This document shows, one piece after another, positions 35,363-45,020 of a DNA stretch of 63,584 nt; the stretch's first letter is position 1, and each line of letters starts with the position of its first letter. Both the position numbers and the translations under genes were made by a program. Origin of the DNA: an uncultured Cytophagaceae bacterium (lineage in GTDB: Bacteria > Bacteroidota > Bacteroidia > Cytophagales > Spirosomataceae); the NCBI GenBank assembly GCA_903898715.1, contig CAIUGL010000049.1, positions 1 through 63,584 of the forward strand. Direction: 5' to 3'. The notes under the pieces were generated by a model. It was not told where the DNA came from. It worked only from the letters and a program-made list of their open reading frames with translations, and did no database searches.

Positions 35363-36832
35363 ATGAAAAAATATATCTATAAAGTACTTTCAGTAGGTGT
35401 TTTCGCTTCGTTGGCCCTATCGTCTTGTACAGATTTAACTGAGCCAGTTTATGATGCGATCCCAGCGGATCAATTCTTAAAAACTGACGCTCAAATTGCT
35501 GCGGCACTTGGACCTGCTTATGGTGGTCTTCGTGGTATCACGTGGGATTGGTTCAATCCTAGTGAAGCATCTTCGGATGAGTTGATCGTTCCTACACGTG
35601 GTGGTGACTGGTTTGACGGTGGTGACTGGTTGGCGTATTCTCGCCACACATGGACTCCACAACACGGTCCTATCAACGGTATGTGGGGATTCATTTTTGG
35701 TAACATCTCTCAGATTAACCAATTGATCCCAGTAGTGAAGACAAACCAAAAAGCCGTAGATGAGTTACGTGCAGTACGTGCTTTCTATTACTTCATGGCA
35801 ATTGATGCGTTTGGAAACGTCCCTATCGTAACAGATAATGCTTCGGCGGGTGGAACTAAATCTCGTGCTGAGGTTTATGCTTTCATTGAGAAGGAACTTA
35901 CTGAAGCTATCCCTAACTTGGTAACTGGAAAAGCATACTCACGTATGACGCAAGATGCTGGGCGTATGTTGTTAGCTAAATTGAAGTTGAATGCTGCGGT
36001 TTACAAAGGTTCAGCTGATTGGCAAGGGGCTTATGATGCTGCTGATGCAGTAATCAAGTCTAAGAATGGTTGGTCTTTAGCATCTTCTACACTTTCTAAC
36101 TTTATCGTTGCAAATGAAGGTTCTGGAGAGAACATTTGGACTATTCCTTACGATAGCTTCAAAGCAGGTGGTATGAATTTTCACATGAGAACCTTACACT
36201 ATGCGAACCAAGCAACTTATGGTTTAGGTAACTCACCTTGGAACGGTTTCTGTACATTAGCGGATTTCTACAACTCATTTGAGTCAAAAGATTTACGTAA
36301 CTCTATGTGGATCAAAGGACAGCAATATGCTGCTTCTGGTGCTGAATTGAAAGATGCAAAAGGTGCTCCATTAGCATTTATCGCTGACTTCAACAAGGAT
36401 CAAATGACAGATGCTGATCCAGAATTCCAAGTTGCTGGTATCCGTTCTCAAAAATATGAGATCCAAAAGAACAACCCGAACGGGGATCAATCAAATGACT
36501 ACGTAGTATTCCGTTTGGCTGATGCGATCATGATGCGTGCTGAAGCTGCTTTCCGTTTAGGAAGAACTGCTGAGGCATTAGCTGATGTTAACGCAATCCG
36601 TAGACGTTCAGGTGTTGATCCATTGACTTCAATCACAGCAGCTGATATCTTAGCTGAGCGTGGTCGTGAGTTTGCATGGGAAGGATGGAGACGTAACGAT
36701 ATGATTCGTTTCGGTACATTCTCTTTAGAGCGTAAGTTCATGAAGAATTTAGATAAGAGACGTGAATTGTTCCCAATTCCACAACCACGTATCGATGCTA
36801 ACCCATTGTTAAAGCAAAATCCTGGGTATTAA
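35363..36832 (+). CDS. SusD/RagB-family substrate-binding lipoprotein (second locus)
   Basis: A 489-residue lipoprotein partner of the SusC protein encoded upstream. The lipobox is LSSC (Cys22), followed by TDLTEPVYDAIPADQFL. Family features include the TPR-like AVRAFYYFMAIDAFGNVPIV, then FRLADAIMMRAEAAFRLGR, ILAERGREFAWEGWRRNDMIRFG and the closing LFPIPQPRIDANPLLKQNPGY. A good terminator follows 18 bases after the stop, so the downstream FG-GAP cluster has its own promoter. Confidence 0.95.
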   Translation: MKKYIYKVLSVGVFASLALSSCTDLTEPVYDAIPADQFLKTDAQIAAALGPAYGGLRGITWDWFNPSEASSDELIVPTRGGDWFDGGDWLAYSRHTWTPQHGPINGMWGFIFGNISQINQLIPVVKTNQKAVDELRAVRAFYYFMAIDAFGNVPIVTDNASAGGTKSRAEVYAFIEKELTEAIPNLVTGKAYSRMTQDAGRMLLAKLKLNAAVYKGSADWQGAYDAADAVIKSKNGWSLASSTLSNFIVANEGSGENIWTIPYDSFKAGGMNFHMRTLHYANQATYGLGNSPWNGFCTLADFYNSFESKDLRNSMWIKGQQYAASGAELKDAKGAPLAFIADFNKDQMTDADPEFQVAGIRSQKYEIQKNNPNGDQSNDYVVFRLADAIMMRAEAAFRLGRTAEALADVNAIRRRSGVDPLTSITAADILAERGREFAWEGWRRNDMIRFGTFSLERKFMKNLDKRRELFPIPQPRIDANPLLKQNPGY

Positions 36833-36850
36833 TTCATCCCAATTTTAATA

Positions 36851-36886
36851 AAAAGGCAGAGCCATTGGTTCTGCCTTTTTATTTTC
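36851..36886 (+). terminator. Terminator after the second SusD
   Basis: ggcagagcc (36855-36863) pairs with ggttctgcc (36867-36875, one G-T pair) around a three-base loop and is followed by a T-run. Confidence 0.8.
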
Positions 36887-36904
36887 TAAACATGGCCTTT
36901 TTCG

Positions 36905-36912
36905 TATTTTTG
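36905..36912 (+). promoter_or_regulatory. -7 promoter box of the FG-GAP/TonB cluster
   Basis: TATTTTTG is an exact TAnnTTTG match 22 bases before the ATG at 36935. No TTG is found at the -33 distance. Confidence 0.45.
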
Positions 36913-36934
36913 CAGTCCATTAGTTGAACACTCC

Positions 36935-39900
36935 ATGAAGCATTTTGTACTACTTTGTAGCTTTGCCATCCTTGCTTGTGCTTGCTCCACGAAAGAAGAT
37001 ACGCTCTTCGAAGAATTACCCGCATCTGAAACAGGTATCGACTTCGTGAATCGAAGTTTAGAGAAAAAGGAATTTAACATTTTCAACTACCGTAATTTCT
37101 ACAACGGTGGTGGTGTGGCGATCGGTGATGTGAATAATGATGGGCTTTCCGACCTGTTTGTTACTTCTAATTTTGAGGATAATAAACTCTACCTGAATAA
37201 AGGAGGGATGCATTTTGAAGACATTACGGTGAAGGCTGGTATTGTGGGTAAGAAATTTTGGTCCACCGGGGTGACTTTCGCAGATGTCAACGGGGACGGA
37301 TTAATGGATATATATGTGTGTAATTCTGGTTCTCGCGATGCGCGTGGAAATCAATTATACATCAACCAAGGAATTAAGGGTGGCATTCCAACTTACAAGG
37401 AAATGGCCAAAGAGGCTGGGCTAGAGGACGGTGGTCTTTCTACGCATGCTGCTTTCTTCGATTATGATCGTGATGGTGATTTAGATATGTATCTACTGAA
37501 TAACAGCTTTACACCCATCGATAAATTAGGATATACAAATTTGCGCGACATGCGCGACAAACTAGGTGGTGATAAGTTGTTTCGTAACGACAGTCCCGAC
37601 GGTAAGAGCATCAAGTTTACGGATGTATCCGAAAAAGCTGGTATTTATGGTAGCTTAATCGGTTTTGGTTTAGGAATTACGATTGGCGATGTCAACAATG
37701 ACAACTGGCCAGATATTTATATTTCAAATGATTTCTACGAGCGTGATTATTTATACATCAATCAGCACGATGGAACATTTAAAGAAGATTTAGAAAATCA
37801 AATGCCGCATATCTCCTTGAGTTCAATGGGGGCTGATATCGCGGATATCAATGATGATGGGAACCTGGATATTTTCGTAACAGATATGCTTCCAGGTGAT
37901 GACCGTCGCTTGAAAACTACATCCATTTTTGAAGGCTATAACTTAGTGGATTTGAAGCTGAAACGTGGTTTTTGGCATCAATACATGCGGAACAATTTGC
38001 AGTTGAATAACGGCGACGGGACCTTCAGTGAAGTAGGTCAGTTGGCCGGCGTACATGCCACCGACTGGTCATGGGGAGCATTGATTTTTGATATGGACAA
38101 CGATGGTCAAAAAGACATTTTTGTCGCCAATGGAATTGCCAAAGATTTAACGGATCAAGATTTTGTGGATTTCTTAGGAGATCGAAACACCATGCAACAA
38201 ATGTTGAATGGAAAGAAATTCGATTATAAAGAGTTTACCGATAAGATTTCTTCGGTGCCCATTCCTAATTATGCCTATAAAAATGAAGGCGATTTAACCT
38301 TCTCGAACCAAGCTAAATCATGGGGATTAGAAGGTCCAGGTTTCTCGAATGGGTCTGCCTACGGGGATTTAGATAATGATGGTGATTTGGATTTAGTGGT
38401 CAATAACGTCAATGCCCCGCTTTCGGTATATAAAAATAAGACCAACGAGAAGTTGAAAAACCATTATTTGACTATTCACCTCAAGGGAACTGGAAGGAAT
38501 TTGAATGGGATTGGTGCGAAGGTGACCGTGTTCCAACAAGGTAAAATTAAAGTGTTGCAGCAAATGCCGAACCGCGGTTTTCAATCTTCCAGTGACCATC
38601 AAATGGTTTTTGGTTTAGGTCAAAATGGTCAAGTTGATTCGTTGCAGATTATTTGGCCTGATGATCAAATGCAAGTGCTTAAATCCGTTCAAGTGGATCA
38701 AGTACTCACACTCGATTATGCTAAGGCAACAGGTAAATTTACCTTTAAGCAACCTGTTGGCAATTCCCTTTTCGCCGATGTCACTTCGAAATCATTGAAT
38801 TATACCCATCAAGAAAGTTTGTTTAACGATTGGGATCGCGATGTGTTATTGAAGCAAAAATTATCTACTCAAGGTCCAGCCATGGCAGTAGGTGATGTGA
38901 ATGGAGATGGCTTAGATGATGTGTATTTGGGAGGTGCTGCCGGACAGAAAAAGCAGCTATTTGTCCAACAGGCGAGTGGTCAGTTTAAGGAAAGTGTGCA
39001 GGCCGATTTCAATTTAGATCAAACGACGGAAAATACAGACGCGATTTTCTTCGATGCAGATGGCGATAAAGATTTAGATCTATTTGTAGTAACGGGTAGT
39101 AATGAGTTCGAAATTAATGCGCCTGAATTACATGATTTACTGTATTTAAATGATGGAAAGGGGAATTTCAAACGCGACCTTCGCTTCCCAACGATCTATG
39201 AAAATGGCTCTTGTGTGACAGCAGCTGATATGGATCACGATGGGGATTTGGATTTGTTTGTTGGTTCCCGAATGCTTTCCACGAAATATGGTATGAGTCC
39301 GAGCAGTAATCTGTACATAAATGACGGCACAGGTGGTTTCAAAAACTACTCGAAACGTTTTATGCCTGAGATTGTGGAGTTAGGCATGGTGACTGATGCG
39401 GAATGGGCGGATGTCAACAAAGATGGCTATGCAGATTTAGTCGTTGCCCAAGACTGGGGTGCAATTGTGGTATTCAAAAATGAGCGTGGCCGGAAATTAG
39501 TTAAGCAAGAAATGGTTCCTGGATCAGAAGGTCTTTGGGGATGCTTGAAACCTGCTGATATTGACGGCGATGGTGACATGGATTTCATTGCGGGGAACTT
39601 TGGTCTAAATTCAAAAATTAAAGCTTCCGCAGAATTTCCGGCGACATTATCCGTGAATGATTTTGATAAAAATGGTACGGTTGAACAACTTATTTCATGT
39701 GTAACCGAGGACGGAAATACCTATCCAATGGTCTTGAAGGGGGAATTGCAGCGTGCAACACCAGGGATTAAACAAAAGTTTATCAAGTACAAGGATTATG
39801 CCAATAAGACCGTGGAAGAATTGTATTCCGATGAACAGCGTGACGGGATGGTACTTCGCCAAATCACAACTACGGAGTCAGCCTTTTTAATCAATGATGG

Positions 39901-40237
39901 CAAGGGAAATTTTAGTTTACAAGCATTGCCCTACCAAGCACAATATTCACCTATTCGAGGAATTGAAGTAAGTGATTTTGACCGCGATGGGAAGTTAGAT
40001 ATTTTGTTGGCCGGCAATTTCTTTGACTCGCTTCCTGAATGGGGGCGTTTTGATGCCACGTATGGTTTGATGTTGCAAGGCCTTGGAAAAGGAAAATTTG
40101 CTGTAAAAACTTCGCAAAAGACTGGATTTAAAACGATGGGTCAAGTGCGTAAAATGGCTATTGCAAAAGGTAAAGGAGGGAATTTTGTTGTCCTCGCAAA
40201 AAACAATGACAAAGCACAAGTGTTTCAAGTAAAATAA
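36935..40237 (+). CDS. FG-GAP/VCBS lipoprotein with ASPIC/UnbV domain (A of tandem pair)
   Basis: An exported 1100-residue lipoprotein (lipobox LACAC, signal ends near residue 17). The N-terminal half holds calcium-loop blades (DVNNDGLSD, DVNGDGLMD, DYDRDGDLD, DLDNDGDLD), an ASPIC/UnbV domain follows at about 510-595 (NGIGAKVTVF, PNRGFQSSSDHQMVFGLG, LQIIWPDDQ), and more blades come after it (DVNGDGLDD, DADGDKDLD, DIDGDGDMD). Start and layout are very similar to the proteins at 6038 and 40246, including the opening LFEELPASETGIDFVN. It begins a cluster with the next four genes. Probable surface or periplasmic calcium-stabilised binding protein; partner unknown. Confidence 0.88.
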   Translation: MKHFVLLCSFAILACACSTKEDTLFEELPASETGIDFVNRSLEKKEFNIFNYRNFYNGGGVAIGDVNNDGLSDLFVTSNFEDNKLYLNKGGMHFEDITVKAGIVGKKFWSTGVTFADVNGDGLMDIYVCNSGSRDARGNQLYINQGIKGGIPTYKEMAKEAGLEDGGLSTHAAFFDYDRDGDLDMYLLNNSFTPIDKLGYTNLRDMRDKLGGDKLFRNDSPDGKSIKFTDVSEKAGIYGSLIGFGLGITIGDVNNDNWPDIYISNDFYERDYLYINQHDGTFKEDLENQMPHISLSSMGADIADINDDGNLDIFVTDMLPGDDRRLKTTSIFEGYNLVDLKLKRGFWHQYMRNNLQLNNGDGTFSEVGQLAGVHATDWSWGALIFDMDNDGQKDIFVANGIAKDLTDQDFVDFLGDRNTMQQMLNGKKFDYKEFTDKISSVPIPNYAYKNEGDLTFSNQAKSWGLEGPGFSNGSAYGDLDNDGDLDLVVNNVNAPLSVYKNKTNEKLKNHYLTIHLKGTGRNLNGIGAKVTVFQQGKIKVLQQMPNRGFQSSSDHQMVFGLGQNGQVDSLQIIWPDDQMQVLKSVQVDQVLTLDYAKATGKFTFKQPVGNSLFADVTSKSLNYTHQESLFNDWDRDVLLKQKLSTQGPAMAVGDVNGDGLDDVYLGGAAGQKKQLFVQQASGQFKESVQADFNLDQTTENTDAIFFDADGDKDLDLFVVTGSNEFEINAPELHDLLYLNDGKGNFKRDLRFPTIYENGSCVTAADMDHDGDLDLFVGSRMLSTKYGMSPSSNLYINDGTGGFKNYSKRFMPEIVELGMVTDAEWADVNKDGYADLVVAQDWGAIVVFKNERGRKLVKQEMVPGSEGLWGCLKPADIDGDGDMDFIAGNFGLNSKIKASAEFPATLSVNDFDKNGTVEQLISCVTEDGNTYPMVLKGELQRATPGIKQKFIKYKDYANKTVEELYSDEQRDGMVLRQITTTESAFLINDGKGNFSLQALPYQAQYSPIRGIEVSDFDRDGKLDILLAGNFFDSLPEWGRFDATYGLMLQGLGKGKFAVKTSQKTGFKTMGQVRKMAIAKGKGGNFVVLAKNNDKAQVFQVK

Positions 40238-40245
40238 TAAGTAGT

Positions 40246-43200
40246 ATGAATAAGTATCTCGCATGTTTCATTTTATCCATTGGTTTCCTTTCGTGTAAAT
40301 CGGGTGATGATGTGCAATTATTCGAGAAATTGCCCGCCTCGAAAACACACATTGATTTTACCAATCAAATAAAGGAAACACCTGAATTTAACATTTTGGA
40401 TTACCTCTATTTCTATAATGGGGGTGGCGTTGCTTCGGGTGACATCAATAATGATGGCCTCGTGGATCTTTTTTTTACGTCTAACCAAGGTAAGAATAAA
40501 TTGTACCTGAATAAGGGCAATATGGAGTTCGAAGACATATCCGAAAAATCGGGTATTGAAGGATTTTCAGATTGGAAGACGGGTGTGACCATGGCCGATG
40601 TGAATGGCGATGGATTACTCGATATTTATGTTTGTTCGGTCAGTAATTTTAAAGGGCTTGAAGGTTCCAATGAATTATACATCAATAATGGCGATAATAC
40701 ATTTACGGAGAAAGCAAGTGAGTACGGCCTAGATTTTACCGGTTTTGCAACACAAGCTGCCTTTTTTGATTACGATAAAGATGGGGATTTGGACTGTTAT
40801 TTGTTGAATCATGCCGTACATAACACCCGTTCGTATGACCGTGTCAATACGCGGATGTTGAAAGATAACGAAGCTGGAGATTACCTGTACCGCAACGATG
40901 GCGGCAAATTCAAGGATATTTCTGCAGAATCTGGTATTTATCAAGCTGCGATGGGGTATGGTTTAGGGATTTCTGTAGCGGATTTGAATAATGACGGTTG
41001 GCTCGATATCTATGTCAGCAACGATTTTCACGAAGATGATTATTACTACATCAACCAAAAAGATGGTACATATAAAGAAGGAATCAAAGAGCATTTTAAG
41101 CATTTAAGCCGCTTCTCGATGGGTTCTGATATTGCGGATATCAACAATGATGGGTATCAAGATGTGATGACGCTGGACATGTATCCAGAGGATGAAAAGG
41201 TTGAGAAATCGTCTGTTGGCGAGGACCCATTAGATATTTACATGTACAAATTGCAGTTTGGCTATTTCAATCAGTATAGCCGGAATTGTCTCCAGTTGAA
41301 CATGGGGGGGCAAAAGTTTTCTGATATCGCAGCTTCGTCAGGCGTTGCGGCCACCGACTGGAGTTGGGGTACTTTAATGGCTGATTACGATGGGGATGGT
41401 CTGAAAGATATTTTCGTTTCAAACGGTATTTTACGCAGGCCAAACGACCTGGATTACCTCAAATTCGTTATCGGAGATTCGCTGCATTATGGCTTGCCAA
41501 CTTCCCATAAATTGGACCAAGAGGCCATCGATTTAATGCCGAGTGGTAAAGTGCATAATTACTTATTCCAAGGTTCCAAAGATTTGCGTTTTAAAGACAA
41601 GTCTATGGATTGGGGTTTTGAGGAAGCCGGGATTTCGAATGGGAGTTCGTATGCCGACTTGGATAATGATGGGGACTTGGATTTGATTTCAAACAATCTG
41701 AATGAACCGGCAGGAATTTACGAGAATCATTCGCGTGAGCTATTGAAGAATAACTTTGTGAAAGTGAAGTTCAAGGGCGAAGGCATGAATACGTTTGGTA
41801 TCGGGGCGAAGGTGATTTTGAAGACGAAGGAAGGCCAACAACTCCAGCAGATGATGCCGACGCGTGGATTTATGAGTTCGGTAGAGCCTACTTTATTATT
41901 TGGAATCGGCCAATTGGCGCAAGTGGATTTCTTGATTGTGATCTGGGAAAATGAGAAAATGCAAATCATTAAAAATCCCAGGATTAATGAATTGTTGACA
42001 CTCGATCAGAAAAATGCACAGATTTTGGTGAAGGATTTTCAGTTCTTTGTCCAACCGAAGCCTATGTTTGAAGAGGTGACGGCTGCGGCGGGAATTCCTT
42101 ATTTGCATTTAGAAAACACCTATTTTGACTTTAATCGCGAGTTATTAATTCCATTTAAGGTTTCCATGGAAGGCCCTAAAATGGCCGTGGGGGATGTAAA
42201 CGGAGATGGTTTAGAAGATTTTTATGTGGGTGGGCCGAAATACCAGTCGGGCCAATTGTACCTTCAAAAGGCGAATGGCTTTGCCCTTTCGCCCCAGACG
42301 TCTTTTCATGTGGATAGCCTATATGAAGATGTGGATGCCTTGTTTTTTGATGCCGATGGCGATAAAGATTTAGACCTATATGTGGTGACAGGTGGAAACG
42401 AGTTTTTCGACAAAATGCCTGAGCAGTTTGATAGACTCTACAAGAACGATGGCAAAGGTAATTTTACACGTGACCTAAAAGCTCTGCCAGCGATGTATGA
42501 TAATAAATCTGTTGTTCGTCCTTGCGACTTTGATCGCGATGGTGATATCGATTTATTTGTTGGTGGACGTGTTGTGGCCTACCATTATGGTTATTCACCC
42601 AAATCTTATTTGTTGGTGAATAATGGAAAAGGACAATTCACTGACCGCACCCCGGCCTTAGCTCCAGAACTAAGAGAAGCGGGGATGCTGACCGAAGCGA
42701 TTTGGGCTGATTTTGACAAAGACGGAGACCAAGACTTAACGGTAATTGGTGATTGGATGCCGATAAAAATGTTTGAAAATCAAAAGGGGAAATTCACATT
42801 AATGGAAAATGGCCTGGAAGAGTTGACAGGTTTCTGGAGTGGATTAACGGCTGGTGATTTTGATCACGATGGTGATGTTGATTTCGTGGTAGGGAACTTG
42901 GGTACCAATACGAAATTGCGGAAACAAGTAGATGGGAAACTCCGCATGTTAATTAAGGATGTGGATAAGAATGAGACGGAGGAGCATATCATCGGATATA
43001 ACCGAGGAGATGATTGGTATCCGATTAATAGCAAAGATGAAATAGGGAAACAGATTCCGAGCATTATCTCTAAAAAGTATACGAAGTACAAAGAATTTGC
43101 TGGCAATACGATTGAAGAATTGTTTGGCGATAGTGAGTTAAAAGGTGCTACGGAACGTTTGGTAAATACCTTTGAATCCATTTATCTGGAAAATAAGGGC

Positions 43201-43539
43201 CAAGGAAAATTTGAAAGACATGATTTGCCGGCTTTGGCTCAGGTGTCCAAAGTGATGGTTTTACGCGCGGAAGACCTGGATAAGGATGGACATTTGGATG
43301 TTATTTTGGGCGGAAACTTCAATGGGGCTTCCATGTATCAAGCGCGTTATGATGCTTTTTTCGGACTTATTTTAAAGGGTGATGGAAAGGGAGGATTTAA
43401 AGCGCTGGTGCCTACGGATACTGGATTCTTGCAAGAAGGGGATGTGCGCGACATCAAAATTATCCAAACACCTAAGGGTCCCTTGTATTTTGTCACACGT
43501 AATTCAGATCGAATGCAAGTGTTTAAAAAGCTCAATTGA
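40246..43539 (+). CDS. FG-GAP/VCBS lipoprotein with ASPIC/UnbV domain (B of tandem pair)
   Basis: A 1097-residue paralogue of the preceding gene, eight bases downstream, with a lipobox at FLSC (Cys17). Blades with DINNDGLVD, DVNGDGLLD, DYDKDGDLD and DLDNDGDLD precede an ASPIC/UnbV domain at about 505-590 (FGIGAKVILK, PTRGFMSSVEPTLLFGIG), and the second propeller half repeats DVNGDGLED, DADGDKDLD, DFDRDGDID. The equal domain layout suggests the pair arose by tandem duplication, but the sequences have diverged well beyond recent copies. Its TGA overlaps the ATG of the haem FG-GAP gene (TGATG). Confidence 0.88.
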   Translation: MNKYLACFILSIGFLSCKSGDDVQLFEKLPASKTHIDFTNQIKETPEFNILDYLYFYNGGGVASGDINNDGLVDLFFTSNQGKNKLYLNKGNMEFEDISEKSGIEGFSDWKTGVTMADVNGDGLLDIYVCSVSNFKGLEGSNELYINNGDNTFTEKASEYGLDFTGFATQAAFFDYDKDGDLDCYLLNHAVHNTRSYDRVNTRMLKDNEAGDYLYRNDGGKFKDISAESGIYQAAMGYGLGISVADLNNDGWLDIYVSNDFHEDDYYYINQKDGTYKEGIKEHFKHLSRFSMGSDIADINNDGYQDVMTLDMYPEDEKVEKSSVGEDPLDIYMYKLQFGYFNQYSRNCLQLNMGGQKFSDIAASSGVAATDWSWGTLMADYDGDGLKDIFVSNGILRRPNDLDYLKFVIGDSLHYGLPTSHKLDQEAIDLMPSGKVHNYLFQGSKDLRFKDKSMDWGFEEAGISNGSSYADLDNDGDLDLISNNLNEPAGIYENHSRELLKNNFVKVKFKGEGMNTFGIGAKVILKTKEGQQLQQMMPTRGFMSSVEPTLLFGIGQLAQVDFLIVIWENEKMQIIKNPRINELLTLDQKNAQILVKDFQFFVQPKPMFEEVTAAAGIPYLHLENTYFDFNRELLIPFKVSMEGPKMAVGDVNGDGLEDFYVGGPKYQSGQLYLQKANGFALSPQTSFHVDSLYEDVDALFFDADGDKDLDLYVVTGGNEFFDKMPEQFDRLYKNDGKGNFTRDLKALPAMYDNKSVVRPCDFDRDGDIDLFVGGRVVAYHYGYSPKSYLLVNNGKGQFTDRTPALAPELREAGMLTEAIWADFDKDGDQDLTVIGDWMPIKMFENQKGKFTLMENGLEELTGFWSGLTAGDFDHDGDVDFVVGNLGTNTKLRKQVDGKLRMLIKDVDKNETEEHIIGYNRGDDWYPINSKDEIGKQIPSIISKKYTKYKEFAGNTIEELFGDSELKGATERLVNTFESIYLENKGQGKFERHDLPALAQVSKVMVLRAEDLDKDGHLDVILGGNFNGASMYQARYDAFFGLILKGDGKGGFKALVPTDTGFLQEGDVRDIKIIQTPKGPLYFVTRNSDRMQVFKKLN

Positions 43540-45020
43540 TGCGGATAATCCTGGCAATTGCCCTTTTCTCGGTATTCTCTTATGAATTTCCAAGTTGCTC
43601 GAAAGATGTCACAGAAGGGGAGGCTTTAGCTAAGCAGTATTGCCAGTCGTGTCATGCATTTCCTGAACCAGGCTTATTGCCCCAAAATGTTTGGAAATAC
43701 AGTACGCTTCCATACATGGCGGTCATGCTTGGCGTTTCAAAGGAAATTGACCAATTGCAAAAGCCTCTGTCAGATTATGCGATTATGCGTCCTCAATCTC
43801 AGCTGATTGCTGATGATGATTGGGAAAAAATCAAGGAATATTATTTGACCAAGGCGCCTAAGGAATTAGACATTCCAGCCTACGCACCTTTGGCAGAGGA
43901 TCAATCTTTCTCTGTGGAAGATTTGCCTGTTGCCTTACCTAAGGGTACCATACCAAATTTCACGGCCGTTCGGATTGATGCTAAAAACCATCAAATTATT
44001 GCTGGGGATCAGTCGAATCGTGTCATTTGGGTATTGGATGCGCAGGGAAAACCTATTCGAAAATCAGAGAATCAAAACGCGCTTACCTACATTGAACGCT
44101 GGAAGGAGCAGTATTTGTACACCTTTATAGGTACGACTACCCAAGCGAATCCGGATGTGAATGGATCTGTCCAAGTGATTGGAAAAGGGGGGCCTAAGGA
44201 ACTATTGAAAGGATTAAATCGGCCAATTGAATTGAAGGCCGTTGATCTCGATGGAGATGGACAAGAAGAATTGATCACGAGTGAATTTGGGTTTATGATT
44301 GGCGGGATGACCGTTTGGAAACAAATGGGGAGCTCTTGGACGAAAAAGGTGCTTAATGCACAAACTGGGGCCACTCATGTGGATGTTCGCGATTTTAATG
44401 GCGATGGCCGTCCGGACATTGTGGCTTTATTTGCGCAAGGGGATGAGCGAATTATGTTGTACACGAATCAGGGTGGGTTGAATTTTAGTGAGACTCGATT
44501 ATTGCGTTTCCCATCTATTTATGGAACAAGTTCGTTTGATATGGGTGATGTGGATGGCGATGGAGATTTAGATATTGTGTGTACAGCTGGGGATAATGCG
44601 GATTTTTCAACCATCTTGAAACCGTATCATGGAGTTTATGTATATACGAATCAAGGCAAAATGACGTTTAAGCAACAAGCTTTTTATCCTCAAAATGGAG
44701 CTACGAAAGTGATGCTTGCGGATGTAGACGCGGACGGTGATCAAGATATGTTGTCGATTGCTTTATTTCCGGATGTGGAGAAGCGACCAGCGGAAGGATT
44801 GATTTACTTCAAAAATTTGGGTAAATCATTTGACTTAAAAACCATTCCTGTCAATCACCTCGGTCGGTGGTCAGTGATGGATATTGGGGATATTGAAGGG
44901 GATGGAGATTTGGATGTGGTTTTAGGTAGCCATGCGGTTGCCAAGTTCCCTGCTGGCGGATTTGATCCTGCTTGGAAAAATTCCAAAGGGCTATTAATCT
45001 TGCGAAACAAACGAAAATGA
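43539..45020 (+). CDS. Haem c (CxxCH) FG-GAP-repeat lipoprotein (second copy)
   Basis: About 493 residues, paralogous to the minus-strand protein at 9515-10987. A lipoprotein-like signal (FPSC, Cys20) is followed by GEALAKQYCQSCHAFPEPGLL with the haem-binding CQSCH at residues 35-39, possible methionine ligands in LPYMAVMLG, and a FG-GAP propeller (DLDGDGQEE, DFNGDGRPD, DVDGDGDLD, DVDADGDQD, DIEGDGDLD). The ATG at 43539 was chosen over a TTG one codon earlier because it overlaps the previous stop as TGATG. The end overlaps the TonB-receptor gene by four bases. Redox or sensor role unproven. Confidence 0.8.
   Translation: MRIILAIALFSVFSYEFPSCSKDVTEGEALAKQYCQSCHAFPEPGLLPQNVWKYSTLPYMAVMLGVSKEIDQLQKPLSDYAIMRPQSQLIADDDWEKIKEYYLTKAPKELDIPAYAPLAEDQSFSVEDLPVALPKGTIPNFTAVRIDAKNHQIIAGDQSNRVIWVLDAQGKPIRKSENQNALTYIERWKEQYLYTFIGTTTQANPDVNGSVQVIGKGGPKELLKGLNRPIELKAVDLDGDGQEELITSEFGFMIGGMTVWKQMGSSWTKKVLNAQTGATHVDVRDFNGDGRPDIVALFAQGDERIMLYTNQGGLNFSETRLLRFPSIYGTSSFDMGDVDGDGDLDIVCTAGDNADFSTILKPYHGVYVYTNQGKMTFKQQAFYPQNGATKVMLADVDADGDQDMLSIALFPDVEKRPAEGLIYFKNLGKSFDLKTIPVNHLGRWSVMDIGDIEGDGDLDVVLGSHAVAKFPAGGFDPAWKNSKGLLILRNKRK

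Noticed and set aside
44972-45016. Earlier start for the TonB-dependent receptor
   Set aside because: It lies inside the haem FG-GAP gene and precedes the signal peptide; the ATGA overlap at 45017 is the better start.
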